Positions 44,297 through 52,567 of a stretch of DNA of 64,000 nucleotides are shown here, one piece after another; within the stretch, counting starts at the first letter, position 1, and every line of letters starts with the position of its first letter. The DNA is from JANXUC01 sp043782485. GTDB taxonomy: Bacteria; Acidobacteriota; Terriglobia; Terriglobales; Acidobacteriaceae. The stretch lies in contig JAYWAL010000007.1 in the NCBI GenBank assembly GCA_043782485.1, positions 49,153 through 113,152 of the forward strand, in the 5' to 3' direction. The notes below the pieces were generated by a model. That model was given only the letters and a program-made list of their open reading frames with translations. It had not been told where the DNA came from and made no database searches. A program made the translations under genes and the position numbers.

Positions 44297-44622
44297 AAAC
44301 TCCCCTGATCTGCGAGGAAGTTCCCAATTTCCAGGCAACTCCCCTAGTGTTTAATCGGAGGTCTTTACCGCGAAGAGGAGATCACGAAGGTATAGTGCGC
44401 TTTCGGTCCGCGCTGGCTGTCAACGGATTAGGAGGGACTGCCTCGGAAGGTTCTTACCCTGCGCGAGTCCTGCATTTCGTGAGGGTTTTGCCCCGCGTGG
44501 CAGCGCCAGATGGCGCATTTTAGGGCTGATATTCCAATCTCGGCAGTGCCTCAAACTCTTGATGCCAAGGCGTCGTCGTAAGCGCTCCACCCAACCCCAA
44601 GCGCTGAAGCCTAGCTCCTCTG
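44297..44622. other. Intergenic region, no gene recognised
   Basis: The 326-base spacer between the porin-like gene and the smpB end shows no convincing gene, tRNA-like cloverleaf or repeat copy. The promoter of the porin-like/TonB-fusion unit should lie here, on the minus strand near 44300-44450. A short GGCAGCGCCAGATGGCGC hairpin-like sequence at about 44500 is the only structure noticed. Confidence 0.4.
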
Positions 44623-45162
44623 CTACCGTTCCCCAGCCGTCTTTCTACCCCGGGCAATCGCCTCTCGGGCTTCCTTGTCGGCGGTGCGGCCGCGCTCGGT
44701 TTCGCGCTTATCCCACAACTGTTTACCCTTCGCTAGTGCAAGCTCTACTTTAACTTTCCCATTCTTGAAGTAGATGCGCGTTGGGATCAAAGTCAGGCCC
44801 TTGACCTGGGTTTTGCCGATCAGCTTGCGAATTTCCTCTTTATGCATCAACAGCTTCCGGGTGCGGACTGCCGAGTGGTTGGCATAGCTGCCGTGCTCGT
44901 AGGGGCTTATGTGGCAGTTCAGCAGCCACAGCTCGTTGTCCTTGACCAGCCCGTAGCTGTCCTTCAGTGTCGCCTTCCCCCCCCGGATGGCCTTGACCTC
45001 GGTTCCCGACAGCACAACTCCGGCCTCAAATTTTTCCAGCAAGAAGTAGTTATGCGAAGCGATCCTATTTACGGCAGCGTCATGCTGCCCTGCGGCGGTC
45101 GGTTCGCGCTTGGGATTCTTCTCTTTCCCGGGCTGGGTGGAGTGGAGCTGCTGGCGGGCCAT
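44623..45162 (-). CDS. smpB: SsrA-binding protein SmpB
   Basis: SmpB partners tmRNA in rescuing stalled ribosomes. The 179-residue protein has a 25-residue Lys/Gln-rich N-terminal extension. The canonical core follows: NYFLLEKFEAGVVLSGTEVK, the family signature ISPYEHGSYANH and LIPTRIYFKNGKVKVELALAKGK. The basic tail is KRETERGRTADKEAREAIAR. The tmRNA gene was not found in this window. It is monocistronic and divergent from the secretin gene. Confidence 0.96.
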   Translation of the reverse strand: MARQQLHSTQPGKEKNPKREPTAAGQHDAAVNRIASHNYFLLEKFEAGVVLSGTEVKAIRGGKATLKDSYGLVKDNELWLLNCHISPYEHGSYANHSAVRTRKLLMHKEEIRKLIGKTQVKGLTLIPTRIYFKNGKVKVELALAKGKQLWDKRETERGRTADKEAREAIARGRKTAGER

Positions 45163-45352
45163 GCGGAGACACGAAAGTGCACTGCACTAGTGAGTTAAAT
45201 GCTATCACATCAGTCACTTCGGAGTGGTTACGAGTGGGTGCTATAATCACGCGGAAACGACAATTTTTGCACCAAAATCCTCCAGTCGCCAAGCCGCGCT
45301 GTTTTCCCGTGCTTCCTGGTCGGGGCGGCCGCGATTTGCCAAGGAATCCAGC

Positions 45353-47689
45353 ATGAGACGTTTTTTCCGCCCGGCAGCATTCTTTTTACTTCTAGGGATG
45401 CTCGCCCTCCCCATACAGGCCGCCGATAACGCTGGTTCGCTCTACAAGAAGGGCCGTGACGCCGAGGCCCGGCAGAAGTACGAGGATGCCTACGCGCTCT
45501 ACAAGCAGGCCTACGATGCCAAGCCCACCGACCTGCGCTACCGCTCGGCTTTTGAGCGGATGCGGTCGCAGGCTGGCTTTTCCCACGTCCACCGCGGCCA
45601 GAACCTTCGGGATGCCGGAAAACTGGCCGAGGCCCTGACCGAGTTTCAGATGGCGTCCGACATTGACCCTTCCAGCTTCATCGCTCAGCAGGAAGTCCGA
45701 CGAACCCAGAAGATGATGGACGCAGCGTCGAGCGGTACACCGCCGCAGGCAGCCGTCAACCCTAGCGCGGGTTCTCTCCGTAAGCGCCTGGATGAGGCTG
45801 CCGGACCCATGGACCTTGCGCCCATCGCCAACGTGCCCATCACCCTGAAAGTGACGGATGACACCAAGGTGATCTACGAAACGGTCGGTAAGCTGGCTGG
45901 CATCAACGTCCTGTTTGATCCTGATTACACCTCGCGCCGCCTGAAAATCGAGCTGAATTCGGTGACGTTGGACGACGCCCTGGCCGTCGTCGCTCTCGAA
46001 TCCAAGACCTTCTGGCGAGCCGTCACCCCGAATACCATTTTCGTCGCGCCCGATAACCCAGCCAAGCGCAAGGAAATTGAGACCAACGTTATCAAGACCT
46101 TTTACCTCTCGAATGTGGCTACGCCCACCGAGCTGCAGGACCTTGTGAATGCCATGCGGCAGATTTTGGAAATTCCGCGCATTCAGCAGTTGCCCTCGCA
46201 GAACGCCATCGTCGTTCGCGGCACTCCGGACCAGGTTGCCCTGGCGGAAAAGCTGATCAGCGATATTGATAAGGCCAAGCCCGAAGTGATCGTGGAAGTG
46301 GTCATCATGCAGGTGAGCCGCGACAAGATGCGCAACCTGGGCGTGAACCCCCCGACTTCGGTGAACGTGCAGTTGCAGCCCAACATCACGACCTCGACTT
46401 CGACCAGCACCACGAACAACAACAACACGACCAGCACCGCCAGCAACAACGGCAGCATCAACCTGAACAGCCTGGCCCACCTGAACGCTACTGACTTTCA
46501 AGTCACGATTCCGCAGGCCTCGGTCCAGGCGCTGTTCAGCGATAGCAGCACCAAGCTGATTCAGAACCCGCAGATTCGCGCGCTCGATGGGCAAAAAGCT
46601 TCGCTCAAAATCGGCGACCGCGTGCCGGTGGCGACCGGATCGTTCCAGCCCGGTATCGGCGGAGTCGGTATTAACCCACTGGTGAATACTCAATTTCAAT
46701 ACCTTGATGTCGGCGTCAACATCGACATCACGCCCCACGTTCACGCCGGTCGCGAAGTCACTTTGAAGATGATGATGGACGTTTCCGCCGTCACCGGAAA
46801 CAGCAACATTGGCGGAATTTCGCAGCCCATCATTGGCCAGCGCAAGATTGAGCACGAGATTCGCCTGAAGGAGGGCGAAGTTAATCTGCTGGGTGGAATT
46901 TTTGAGAACCAGGATGTTAAGTCGATCAGCGGGTTGCCGGGCCTATCTCAAATTCCGCTGCTCAAGTATTTGTTCTCCTCAACCAATACCGAGCATAAAG
47001 AGAACGAAATTGTCTTTGTGTTGATTCCGCACATCGTTCGCGGCCAGGAGCTTTCCGACCTGAACGAGCGGACGATTGAGGTTGGCACCGGGAACGCGAT
47101 TGGATTACGCCATGCCAGCCGCCCGGCTCCGGCTGTCTCATCGCCGATTTCCGCACAGCCTACGTTATCCGCACCGCCGCAGGCGATGCCTGTTCAAACC
47201 ATGCCGGTCCAAACCATGCCAGCCCCAGCGGGTGCGCCGCCAGCGGATGCTCCGCCTGTCGTGAATCCGCCCACCGGCACAGCCTTCATGATGGATCCTC
47301 CGACCGTGAATGTAGCCCAAGGCTCCACGTTTGCCATGAATGTGTTGATTTCGGGAGCCCAGAACGTGTACTCGGTTCCGGTGCAGTTGGCGTTTGACCC
47401 TAAGACGCTTCAGGTCGTGAATATCTCGAACGGCGGATTTCTCTCGCAAGATGGGCAGGCTGTAGCGATCGTTCATCGTGAGGATCCGGCGTCGGGCACG
47501 ATTCAGGTGAGCGCGACGCGTCCGCCGGGATCGGCGGGCGTAGCCGGACAGGGAACGGTGTTCACCTTGACCTTCATGGCGAAGACCAACGGTCGATCCA
47601 TGGTGACCATCACGCAGGGCGGCGCGCGCGACCCGGGGATGCAGGCAATTTCTGTCTCGCCGGCGCAGGCGGCGATTAATATTCAGTAG
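45353..47689 (+). CDS. Secretin (GspD/PilQ type) with N-terminal repeats and C-terminal cohesin-like domain
   Basis: Secretins form the outer-membrane gate for type II secretion or type IV pili. The 778-residue protein has a signal peptide (to about residue 25, IQAAD) and a TPR-like helical region (27-130). STN and N-domain strands (PITLKVTDDTKVIYETVGKL, TPTELQDLVNAMRQ) precede the secretin core (LIQNPQIRALDGQKASLKIG, VGVNIDITPHVHAG, VNLLGGIFENQD, NEIVFVLIPHIV). An unusual Pro-rich linker and a cohesin-like beta domain (about 645-778, FAMNVLISGAQNVYSVPVQL) close it. AAGGA lies 7 bases before the ATG. Two prepilin genes follow at once. Confidence 0.92.
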   Translation: MRRFFRPAAFFLLLGMLALPIQAADNAGSLYKKGRDAEARQKYEDAYALYKQAYDAKPTDLRYRSAFERMRSQAGFSHVHRGQNLRDAGKLAEALTEFQMASDIDPSSFIAQQEVRRTQKMMDAASSGTPPQAAVNPSAGSLRKRLDEAAGPMDLAPIANVPITLKVTDDTKVIYETVGKLAGINVLFDPDYTSRRLKIELNSVTLDDALAVVALESKTFWRAVTPNTIFVAPDNPAKRKEIETNVIKTFYLSNVATPTELQDLVNAMRQILEIPRIQQLPSQNAIVVRGTPDQVALAEKLISDIDKAKPEVIVEVVIMQVSRDKMRNLGVNPPTSVNVQLQPNITTSTSTSTTNNNNTTSTASNNGSINLNSLAHLNATDFQVTIPQASVQALFSDSSTKLIQNPQIRALDGQKASLKIGDRVPVATGSFQPGIGGVGINPLVNTQFQYLDVGVNIDITPHVHAGREVTLKMMMDVSAVTGNSNIGGISQPIIGQRKIEHEIRLKEGEVNLLGGIFENQDVKSISGLPGLSQIPLLKYLFSSTNTEHKENEIVFVLIPHIVRGQELSDLNERTIEVGTGNAIGLRHASRPAPAVSSPISAQPTLSAPPQAMPVQTMPVQTMPAPAGAPPADAPPVVNPPTGTAFMMDPPTVNVAQGSTFAMNVLISGAQNVYSVPVQLAFDPKTLQVVNISNGGFLSQDGQAVAIVHREDPASGTIQVSATRPPGSAGVAGQGTVFTLTFMAKTNGRSMVTITQGGARDPGMQAISVSPAQAAINIQ

Positions 47690-47699
47690 GGGATTCTTT

Positions 47700-48197
47700 G
47701 TGGCGAGCATGACGGGTCAAGACGCGGCAAGATTGGCAGGGCGGCAACGTAGGTCGTTGTCCGCTGGTTTTACGCTCATCGAACTGATGGCCGCGACCAC
47801 GATTGCCTTAATGCTGTTCACCATGGCGATTCCGCTGGTTCGGGTGACGGTGCAGCGGCAGCGGGAGCGCGAACTGCGGCAGGCCTTGTGGGAAATGCGT
47901 GACGCTGTTGACCGATACAAGGATGCTGCTGACCGAGGTTCGTTCCAGGTCAAGGTGGGCAGTGAAGGCTATCCTCCGGACATGGAGACTTTGGTGAAGG
48001 GTGTCGATGTGGGCGTCAAGAAAATGCGTTTTCTGCGCCGGATTCCGATCGATCCGATGACCGGCAAGAACGAATGGGGCATGCGCTCCATGCAGGATGA
48101 TATTCAGTCGGATTCCTGGGGCGGGCAGAACTTGTTTGACGTGTACACCAAATCCGAGGGCACAGCCCTCGACGGGACGAAATATAAAGAATGGTAA
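47700..48197 (+). CDS. Prepilin-like protein (GspG/GspH-type pseudopilin)
   Basis: The 165-residue protein carries the prepilin peptidase site AG-FTLIELM near residue 23 and a hydrophobic helix (FTLIELMAATTIALMLFTMA) that anchors it and packs the filament. The C-terminal part is a mostly helical plus beta pseudopilin domain (PPDMETLVKG, FLRRIPIDPMTG). The start is GTG at 47700 or ATG at 47709. It begins 10 bases after the secretin stop and overlaps the next pilin gene by seven bases. Confidence 0.9.
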   Translation: MASMTGQDAARLAGRQRRSLSAGFTLIELMAATTIALMLFTMAIPLVRVTVQRQRERELRQALWEMRDAVDRYKDAADRGSFQVKVGSEGYPPDMETLVKGVDVGVKKMRFLRRIPIDPMTGKNEWGMRSMQDDIQSDSWGGQNLFDVYTKSEGTALDGTKYKEW

Positions 48198-48616
48198 CGC
48201 CTTACCGAAATCGCCGCAAAGATCACTTCGCGCGCACCTCGCTTGGCTTCACGCTGATCGAGATGGTGATCGTCATCGCCATCATCAGCATTCTATTGAG
48301 CATGGCCGTGGCCAACTACACCACGTCGATTCAGCGGGCGCGGGACGCGTCCATGAAGCAAAATCTGTTTACCCTGCGCCAAACCATTCAGGAATTCACG
48401 CTGGATAAGCAACGCGCTCCGCAGTCGCTCGATGAAATCTCTCAAGCTGGCTACCTGAAGGAAATTCCCGTCGATCCCTGCACCAAGCAAAAAGATTGGA
48501 AAGTGGACCAGGAAGATGTTTTGCTGGCCGTGGATCAGACTCAGCCCGGAATCACGGATGTGCACAGCATCTGTCCGCTGCGCTCCAGCGACGGCACGCC
48601 TTACGCGGAGTGGTAG
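48191..48616 (+). CDS. Prepilin-like protein, major pseudopilin (GspG-like)
   Basis: The 141-residue protein has the cleavage site LG-FTLIEMVIVIAIISILLS near residue 19 and a GspG-like domain with LFTLRQTIQEFTLDKQRAPQ and EIPVDPCTKQ. The start ATG overlaps the end of the first pilin gene. Together with the secretin this makes a minimal set; the ATPase and inner-membrane platform genes are not in the window, so they must lie elsewhere. Confidence 0.92.
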   Translation: MVTPYRNRRKDHFARTSLGFTLIEMVIVIAIISILLSMAVANYTTSIQRARDASMKQNLFTLRQTIQEFTLDKQRAPQSLDEISQAGYLKEIPVDPCTKQKDWKVDQEDVLLAVDQTQPGITDVHSICPLRSSDGTPYAEW

Positions 48617-48620
48617 GACG

Positions 48621-48761
48621 CTAGGGCTGGTCTCATAAATGATTTGCGGCTTGGGGAAGCCCTTACCTCTGGCGCTAAAGCCCCGAGTCATTCATCGCTC
48701 TTGATGTCACGGCTAAAGCCGTGACCTACCAAAGACTATTTACGAGACCTGTTCTAGGGCT
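48621..48761. mobile_element. MITE-like palindromic element with 8-bp direct repeats
   Basis: Terminal inverted repeats GGTCTCATAAAT (48629-48640) and ATTTACGAGACC (48738-48749) differ at one position. They are flanked by identical CTAGGGCT copies at 48621-48628 and 48754-48761. Inside, GTCACGGCTAAAGCCGTGAC forms a perfect stem. No coding capacity is present. This looks like a small non-autonomous element inserted between the pilin operon and the convergent symporter unit, though the right repeat is four bases beyond the TIR. Confidence 0.45.
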
Positions 48762-48957
48762 TTTCCGCGCTGCCGCGCCGACCAAAAATAAACATCCCCA
48801 CGCCGAACACCAGCAAGGCCAGACCCCACCACAGGTTGACGTTGACGCCGAGCGAACGCTCGTAAATCGAGCTGTCGCTGACCAAGCCGTAGCCCGCCAG
48901 CAGCACGCCCAGAAACGAAAATAGCGCGCCAATTGGTAGTCGGATATCGAGTCCCAT
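48754..48957 (-). CDS. 67-residue membrane protein next to symporter
   Basis: The protein has two hydrophobic helices (about 8-25, GALFSFLGVLLAGYGLV, and 41-60, LWWGLALLVFGVGMFIFG) joined by a polar loop, and a basic C-terminus. No known family is certain. It lies 13 bases after the sodium:solute symporter gene in the same direction, the spacing expected for a partner subunit or accessory of that transporter. Its stop overlaps the right direct repeat of the MITE-like element. Confidence 0.75.
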   Translation of the reverse strand: MGLDIRLPIGALFSFLGVLLAGYGLVSDSSIYERSLGVNVNLWWGLALLVFGVGMFIFGRRGSAEKP

Positions 48958-48970
48958 ACGAGTTTCCCCT

Positions 48971-50779
48971 TTACCAGAAGATGAGATTCAGCATGGCGGT
49001 CATGGCCAAAACGATCATGCCCAGAACCGCTGGCCGTAAATACCATTTCACGTCTTTTTCGCTGGGGCGCTCGGTCATCGAGTAGACCAGCCCCACCAGC
49101 TCCTTCTCCGGCCGTGGAGAGGTGAACAGGCTGATCACGATGGTGATGGTGAAGCACGCCGTCCATGCCCAAATGGCGGTCCAGAAGTTCTGTGCCATTT
49201 CGCTGGGGTACAGGTGCATGACCGAACCCAACCATGCTCCCTTGATGCCCGGCGTGGCCCCCACGGAAAGCGTGAGCCCGTGGTGCAAAGCCGCCGCCGA
49301 CGTGCCGGAGAGCAACCCCACAAAAGCCCCGTGGCCAGTGGTCCGTTTCCAGAACATACCCAGCAGGAACGTGGCAAACAATGGCGCGTTCACAAACGCA
49401 AACACCAACTGGAGCATATCCATGATGTTGTTAAAGCGCGTAGCCGCATAGGCCGCTATGATGGATACGGCAATACCAAATACCGTTGCCACCCGCCCCA
49501 TCCACAAGTAGTGCTCGTCGGTAGCGTTGGGGCGAATATACGACTGGTAAATATCGTAGGTCCAAACCGTGTTGAAGGCCGTAACGTTGCCCGCCATTCC
49601 GGACATAAAGCTGGCCAGCAGCGCAGTCAGTCCAAGCCCCAGCAACCCAGTCGGGAAGTAGTGCAGCAGCATGTTCGGGATGGCTAGGTCGTAGTCCATG
49701 ACGGGCTTGCCGTTGCTGTCCACCATCGGTTGCGAGGTGGCGGGATTCATTTTTGGCGGAATAATGCCCATGGACCCGGGAATTGCGGTCGGCATGTTTG
49801 CCGTGATCGTTGCGCCCGTCGGTATCGAAGCCGGCAGCGTAGGCAAAGAAACGGCAATGATGCCCGGCAGGATCACGAGGAAAGGGAAGAACATTTTCGG
49901 AATTGCAGCGATCAACGGAGTGCGGCGTGCCGCGCTCATGGAATCCGCTGCCATGGCGCGCTGTACCACCAGAAAGTCCGTACACCAGTAGCCAAACGAC
50001 AAAACAAAACCCAAACCCATGGCCAAACCAAACACTTCCACGCCCAGCGGGTTGGTCGAAGCGTGCGCCATGCCGACCCACGAGTGCGTAAACGCCGTCG
50101 GCAGCTTCTGCACGATGCCGTGCCAGCCGCCCACACTCTTCAGTCCGAGCCAAGTCAGCGGAAGAAAGCCCGCCACGATCAGGAAAAACTGCACCACTTC
50201 GTTGTAGATAGCGCTGGAAAGTCCGCCCAGCAGGATGTACGCCAGCACGATGATGGCGGACGCGACGATGCTGAAATGGAATATGTAGCTCTGCGGGATG
50301 CCCAGTCGCTGAAATGGAGCATCCAGAAAATGCAAAATCTCAATCAAGCGCGCCATGGCATACATGGAAATGCCGGACGAAAAAATCGTCATAACGGCGA
50401 AGGAAATCGCGTTCAAGCCGCGCGTTTTTTCATCAAACCGCAGCCGCAGATATTCCGGCACCGAACGCGCCCGTGAGCCGTAGTAAAACGGCATCATGAA
50501 GACCCCGACGAACACCATGGCGGGTATCGCGCCAATCCAGTAGAAATGGCTGGTGGCGATGCCGTATTTGGCGCCAGAAGCCGCCATGCCGATCACTTCC
50601 TGAGCGCCCAAGTTCGCTGAAATAAAGGCTAGCCCGCACACCCACGCCGGAATCGCTCGTCCCGCCAGGAAAAAGTCAGCGCTGGTCTTCACCTTGCGGC
50701 GCAACAGAACGCCAATTCCAATCACAAACGTGAAGTACACGATCATGATGGTCCAGTCGATTGCGGTCAAATTCGGCAT
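48971..50779 (-). CDS. Sodium:solute symporter (SSS family)
   Basis: The 602-residue protein has about 14 predicted membrane helices. It starts DWTIMIVYFTFVIGIGVLL, with the family segments FFLAGRAIPAWVCGLAFIS and SANLGAQEVIGMA in the first repeat and GLLGLGLTALLASFMSGMA later. It resembles the SGLT-like branch that carries sugars, inositol or related solutes with Na+. A 67-residue membrane protein follows after 13 bases. It is divergent from the FAD oxidoreductase operon, and no regulator or substrate enzyme is adjacent to fix the substrate. Confidence 0.93.
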   Translation of the reverse strand: MPNLTAIDWTIMIVYFTFVIGIGVLLRRKVKTSADFFLAGRAIPAWVCGLAFISANLGAQEVIGMAASGAKYGIATSHFYWIGAIPAMVFVGVFMMPFYYGSRARSVPEYLRLRFDEKTRGLNAISFAVMTIFSSGISMYAMARLIEILHFLDAPFQRLGIPQSYIFHFSIVASAIIVLAYILLGGLSSAIYNEVVQFFLIVAGFLPLTWLGLKSVGGWHGIVQKLPTAFTHSWVGMAHASTNPLGVEVFGLAMGLGFVLSFGYWCTDFLVVQRAMAADSMSAARRTPLIAAIPKMFFPFLVILPGIIAVSLPTLPASIPTGATITANMPTAIPGSMGIIPPKMNPATSQPMVDSNGKPVMDYDLAIPNMLLHYFPTGLLGLGLTALLASFMSGMAGNVTAFNTVWTYDIYQSYIRPNATDEHYLWMGRVATVFGIAVSIIAAYAATRFNNIMDMLQLVFAFVNAPLFATFLLGMFWKRTTGHGAFVGLLSGTSAAALHHGLTLSVGATPGIKGAWLGSVMHLYPSEMAQNFWTAIWAWTACFTITIVISLFTSPRPEKELVGLVYSMTERPSEKDVKWYLRPAVLGMIVLAMTAMLNLIFW

Positions 50780-50899
50780 TCATGGCCCTCGAGTCGAAAA
50801 ATTGCGGACAGCAAAACCTCACGGATCATACGCGAACAATTGCCCCAGGGGAAGGGCAACATCACATTGAGATGCGCGAAGACCGCTGTTGCGGTTAGG

Positions 50900-52567
50900 A
50901 TGGTTGGCGCTGCTAGAGACTTCCACGAAAGACACTGCTTGCCAACTTCACGAACCAGCTATGACGCCATTGTTATCGGTGCCGGACACAACGGCTTAAC
51001 CGCTGCCGCTTACCTTGCTGGTGCCGGCCTTTCCACGCTGGTACTGGAGCGCCGCGAGATCGTCGGCGGCTGCTGCGTTACCGAGGAGATTGCGCCGGGG
51101 TGCCGCGCCTCCACCACGTCGTATATCGCCAGTATGCTGCGCCCTGAAGTCATCCGCGATCTGGACCTGGGTTCTCATGGACTGCGCATGGTGGCCTGCG
51201 ATCCGGCCGTTCTGGTGCCGTTTCCGGATGGCCGCGTGATTCGCTGGCAGCCTACCCGTGAGGCTACGGTGGCGGAGTTTCGCAAGTATTCGGAACGGGA
51301 CGCCAAGACCTTTGTCCGCGTCGATGATCAGCTGAAGAAGCTGGCCAGCTACTTACAACCGTTTTTCCTGGAACCGCCGCCGAAGATCGAGGCGCGCGGC
51401 CTAAATGCGCTCGGAGAGCTTCTGCGTGTGGGCAAACGCTTTCGTTCCATTTCCGGAGACGAGATTGCGCAGCTAGTAGCCTTCATGACGGGCAGCCTTG
51501 GGGAATTTCTCGACCGCAATTACGAATCGGAAGAAGTGAAGACGCTGTTTCTGGCGAACAACGTCTATGGCAAGCACGGCGGGCCTTACCAGCCGGGTAC
51601 AGCGCTTGGGCTGCTCTTTCACCTGCTGAGCGGCGGCGAGCATGACCTACAGGGCTTTAGCGGCCACGTGATTGGCGGCATGGGAGCCATTACCAGCGCC
51701 TTGGCGGCCGCCGGACGGCAGCGTGGTGTGGAGATTCATACCTCCGCCAGCGTGGCGCAGATTTTGGTCAAAAATGGCAGGGCCGTTGGCGTGGCTCTTG
51801 ACGATGGGACCGAGATTTCCGCGAAGGTTATCCTTTCGAATGCGGACCCCAAGCGCACCTTTCTCGGCTTGCTGGAGGAAAGGGAATTGCCGGGAGACTT
51901 TGTGCGGCAAATTCGCGGCATCAAGATGGCCGGCCCTTGCGCGAAAGTAAATTTTGTTCTTTCTGAAGAACCACGCGTACGGGGCATTGCCGCCAGCGCT
52001 CCGCCGGGGGAGCGGGCTTTGTCCACCCTGGTGCCCTCGCTGGAATTCGCCGAGCGCTGTTACGACATTGCCAAATTTGGCGGCATTCCCGAAGATCTCT
52101 GGGTCGATTGCGTGGTGGCATCGGCGGTGGATGACACGCTGGCCCCCAAAGGGCGCCACATCATGACCTGCTTCGTGCAGTACGTCCCCTACAAGCTGCG
52201 GCAAGGCACTTGGGACGAAAACCGCGAGCTGCTGGGGGACCGCGTGGTTAAGAAGATCGCGGAGTATGCGCCCAACGTGCCCGGTGCCGTGGTGGCGCGG
52301 CAGGTGCTGACTCCGCTGGATCTGGAGCGGACCTACGGGTTGACCGAAGGCAATATCTTCCATGGCGACCTGAGTCTGGAACAGTTATTTTTCATGCGGC
52401 CCGTGGCGGGCTGGGCGCAATACCGCACGCCCATTTGCGGCCTGTATTTATGTGGCGCGGGAGCGCATCCGGGCGGAGGCGTGACTGGCGCGCCGGGCCA
52501 CAACGCGGCGAAGCAAGTGCTGCGCGATTTTCGTGGCTCGAAGTCCGGTAAGGGGAAAGTGGCATGA
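50900..52567 (+). CDS. FAD/NAD-binding oxidoreductase, phytoene-dehydrogenase-like
   Basis: The 555-residue protein has an N-terminal FAD-binding Rossmann motif (AIVIGAGHNGLTAAAYLAGAG), then LERREIVGGCCVTEE. A C-terminal FAD segment (YLCGAGAHPGGGVTGAPGHN) is typical of the phytoene desaturase/PYROXD2-like group. Starts are uncertain: ATG 50900 gives MVGAARDF, TTG 50939 begins just before the FAD fold, and the frame extends to 50840. The stop overlaps the ATG of the next oxidoreductase (ATGA). The group includes carotenoid enzymes, but no carotenoid genes are near; amine or aldehyde oxidation is an alternative. Confidence 0.88.
   Translation: MVGAARDFHERHCLPTSRTSYDAIVIGAGHNGLTAAAYLAGAGLSTLVLERREIVGGCCVTEEIAPGCRASTTSYIASMLRPEVIRDLDLGSHGLRMVACDPAVLVPFPDGRVIRWQPTREATVAEFRKYSERDAKTFVRVDDQLKKLASYLQPFFLEPPPKIEARGLNALGELLRVGKRFRSISGDEIAQLVAFMTGSLGEFLDRNYESEEVKTLFLANNVYGKHGGPYQPGTALGLLFHLLSGGEHDLQGFSGHVIGGMGAITSALAAAGRQRGVEIHTSASVAQILVKNGRAVGVALDDGTEISAKVILSNADPKRTFLGLLEERELPGDFVRQIRGIKMAGPCAKVNFVLSEEPRVRGIAASAPPGERALSTLVPSLEFAERCYDIAKFGGIPEDLWVDCVVASAVDDTLAPKGRHIMTCFVQYVPYKLRQGTWDENRELLGDRVVKKIAEYAPNVPGAVVARQVLTPLDLERTYGLTEGNIFHGDLSLEQLFFMRPVAGWAQYRTPICGLYLCGAGAHPGGGVTGAPGHNAAKQVLRDFRGSKSGKGKVA

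Noticed and set aside
45224..45352. 43-codon N-terminal extension of the secretin
   Set aside because: ATG 45353 has AAGGA upstream and begins a proper signal peptide; the extension lacks both.
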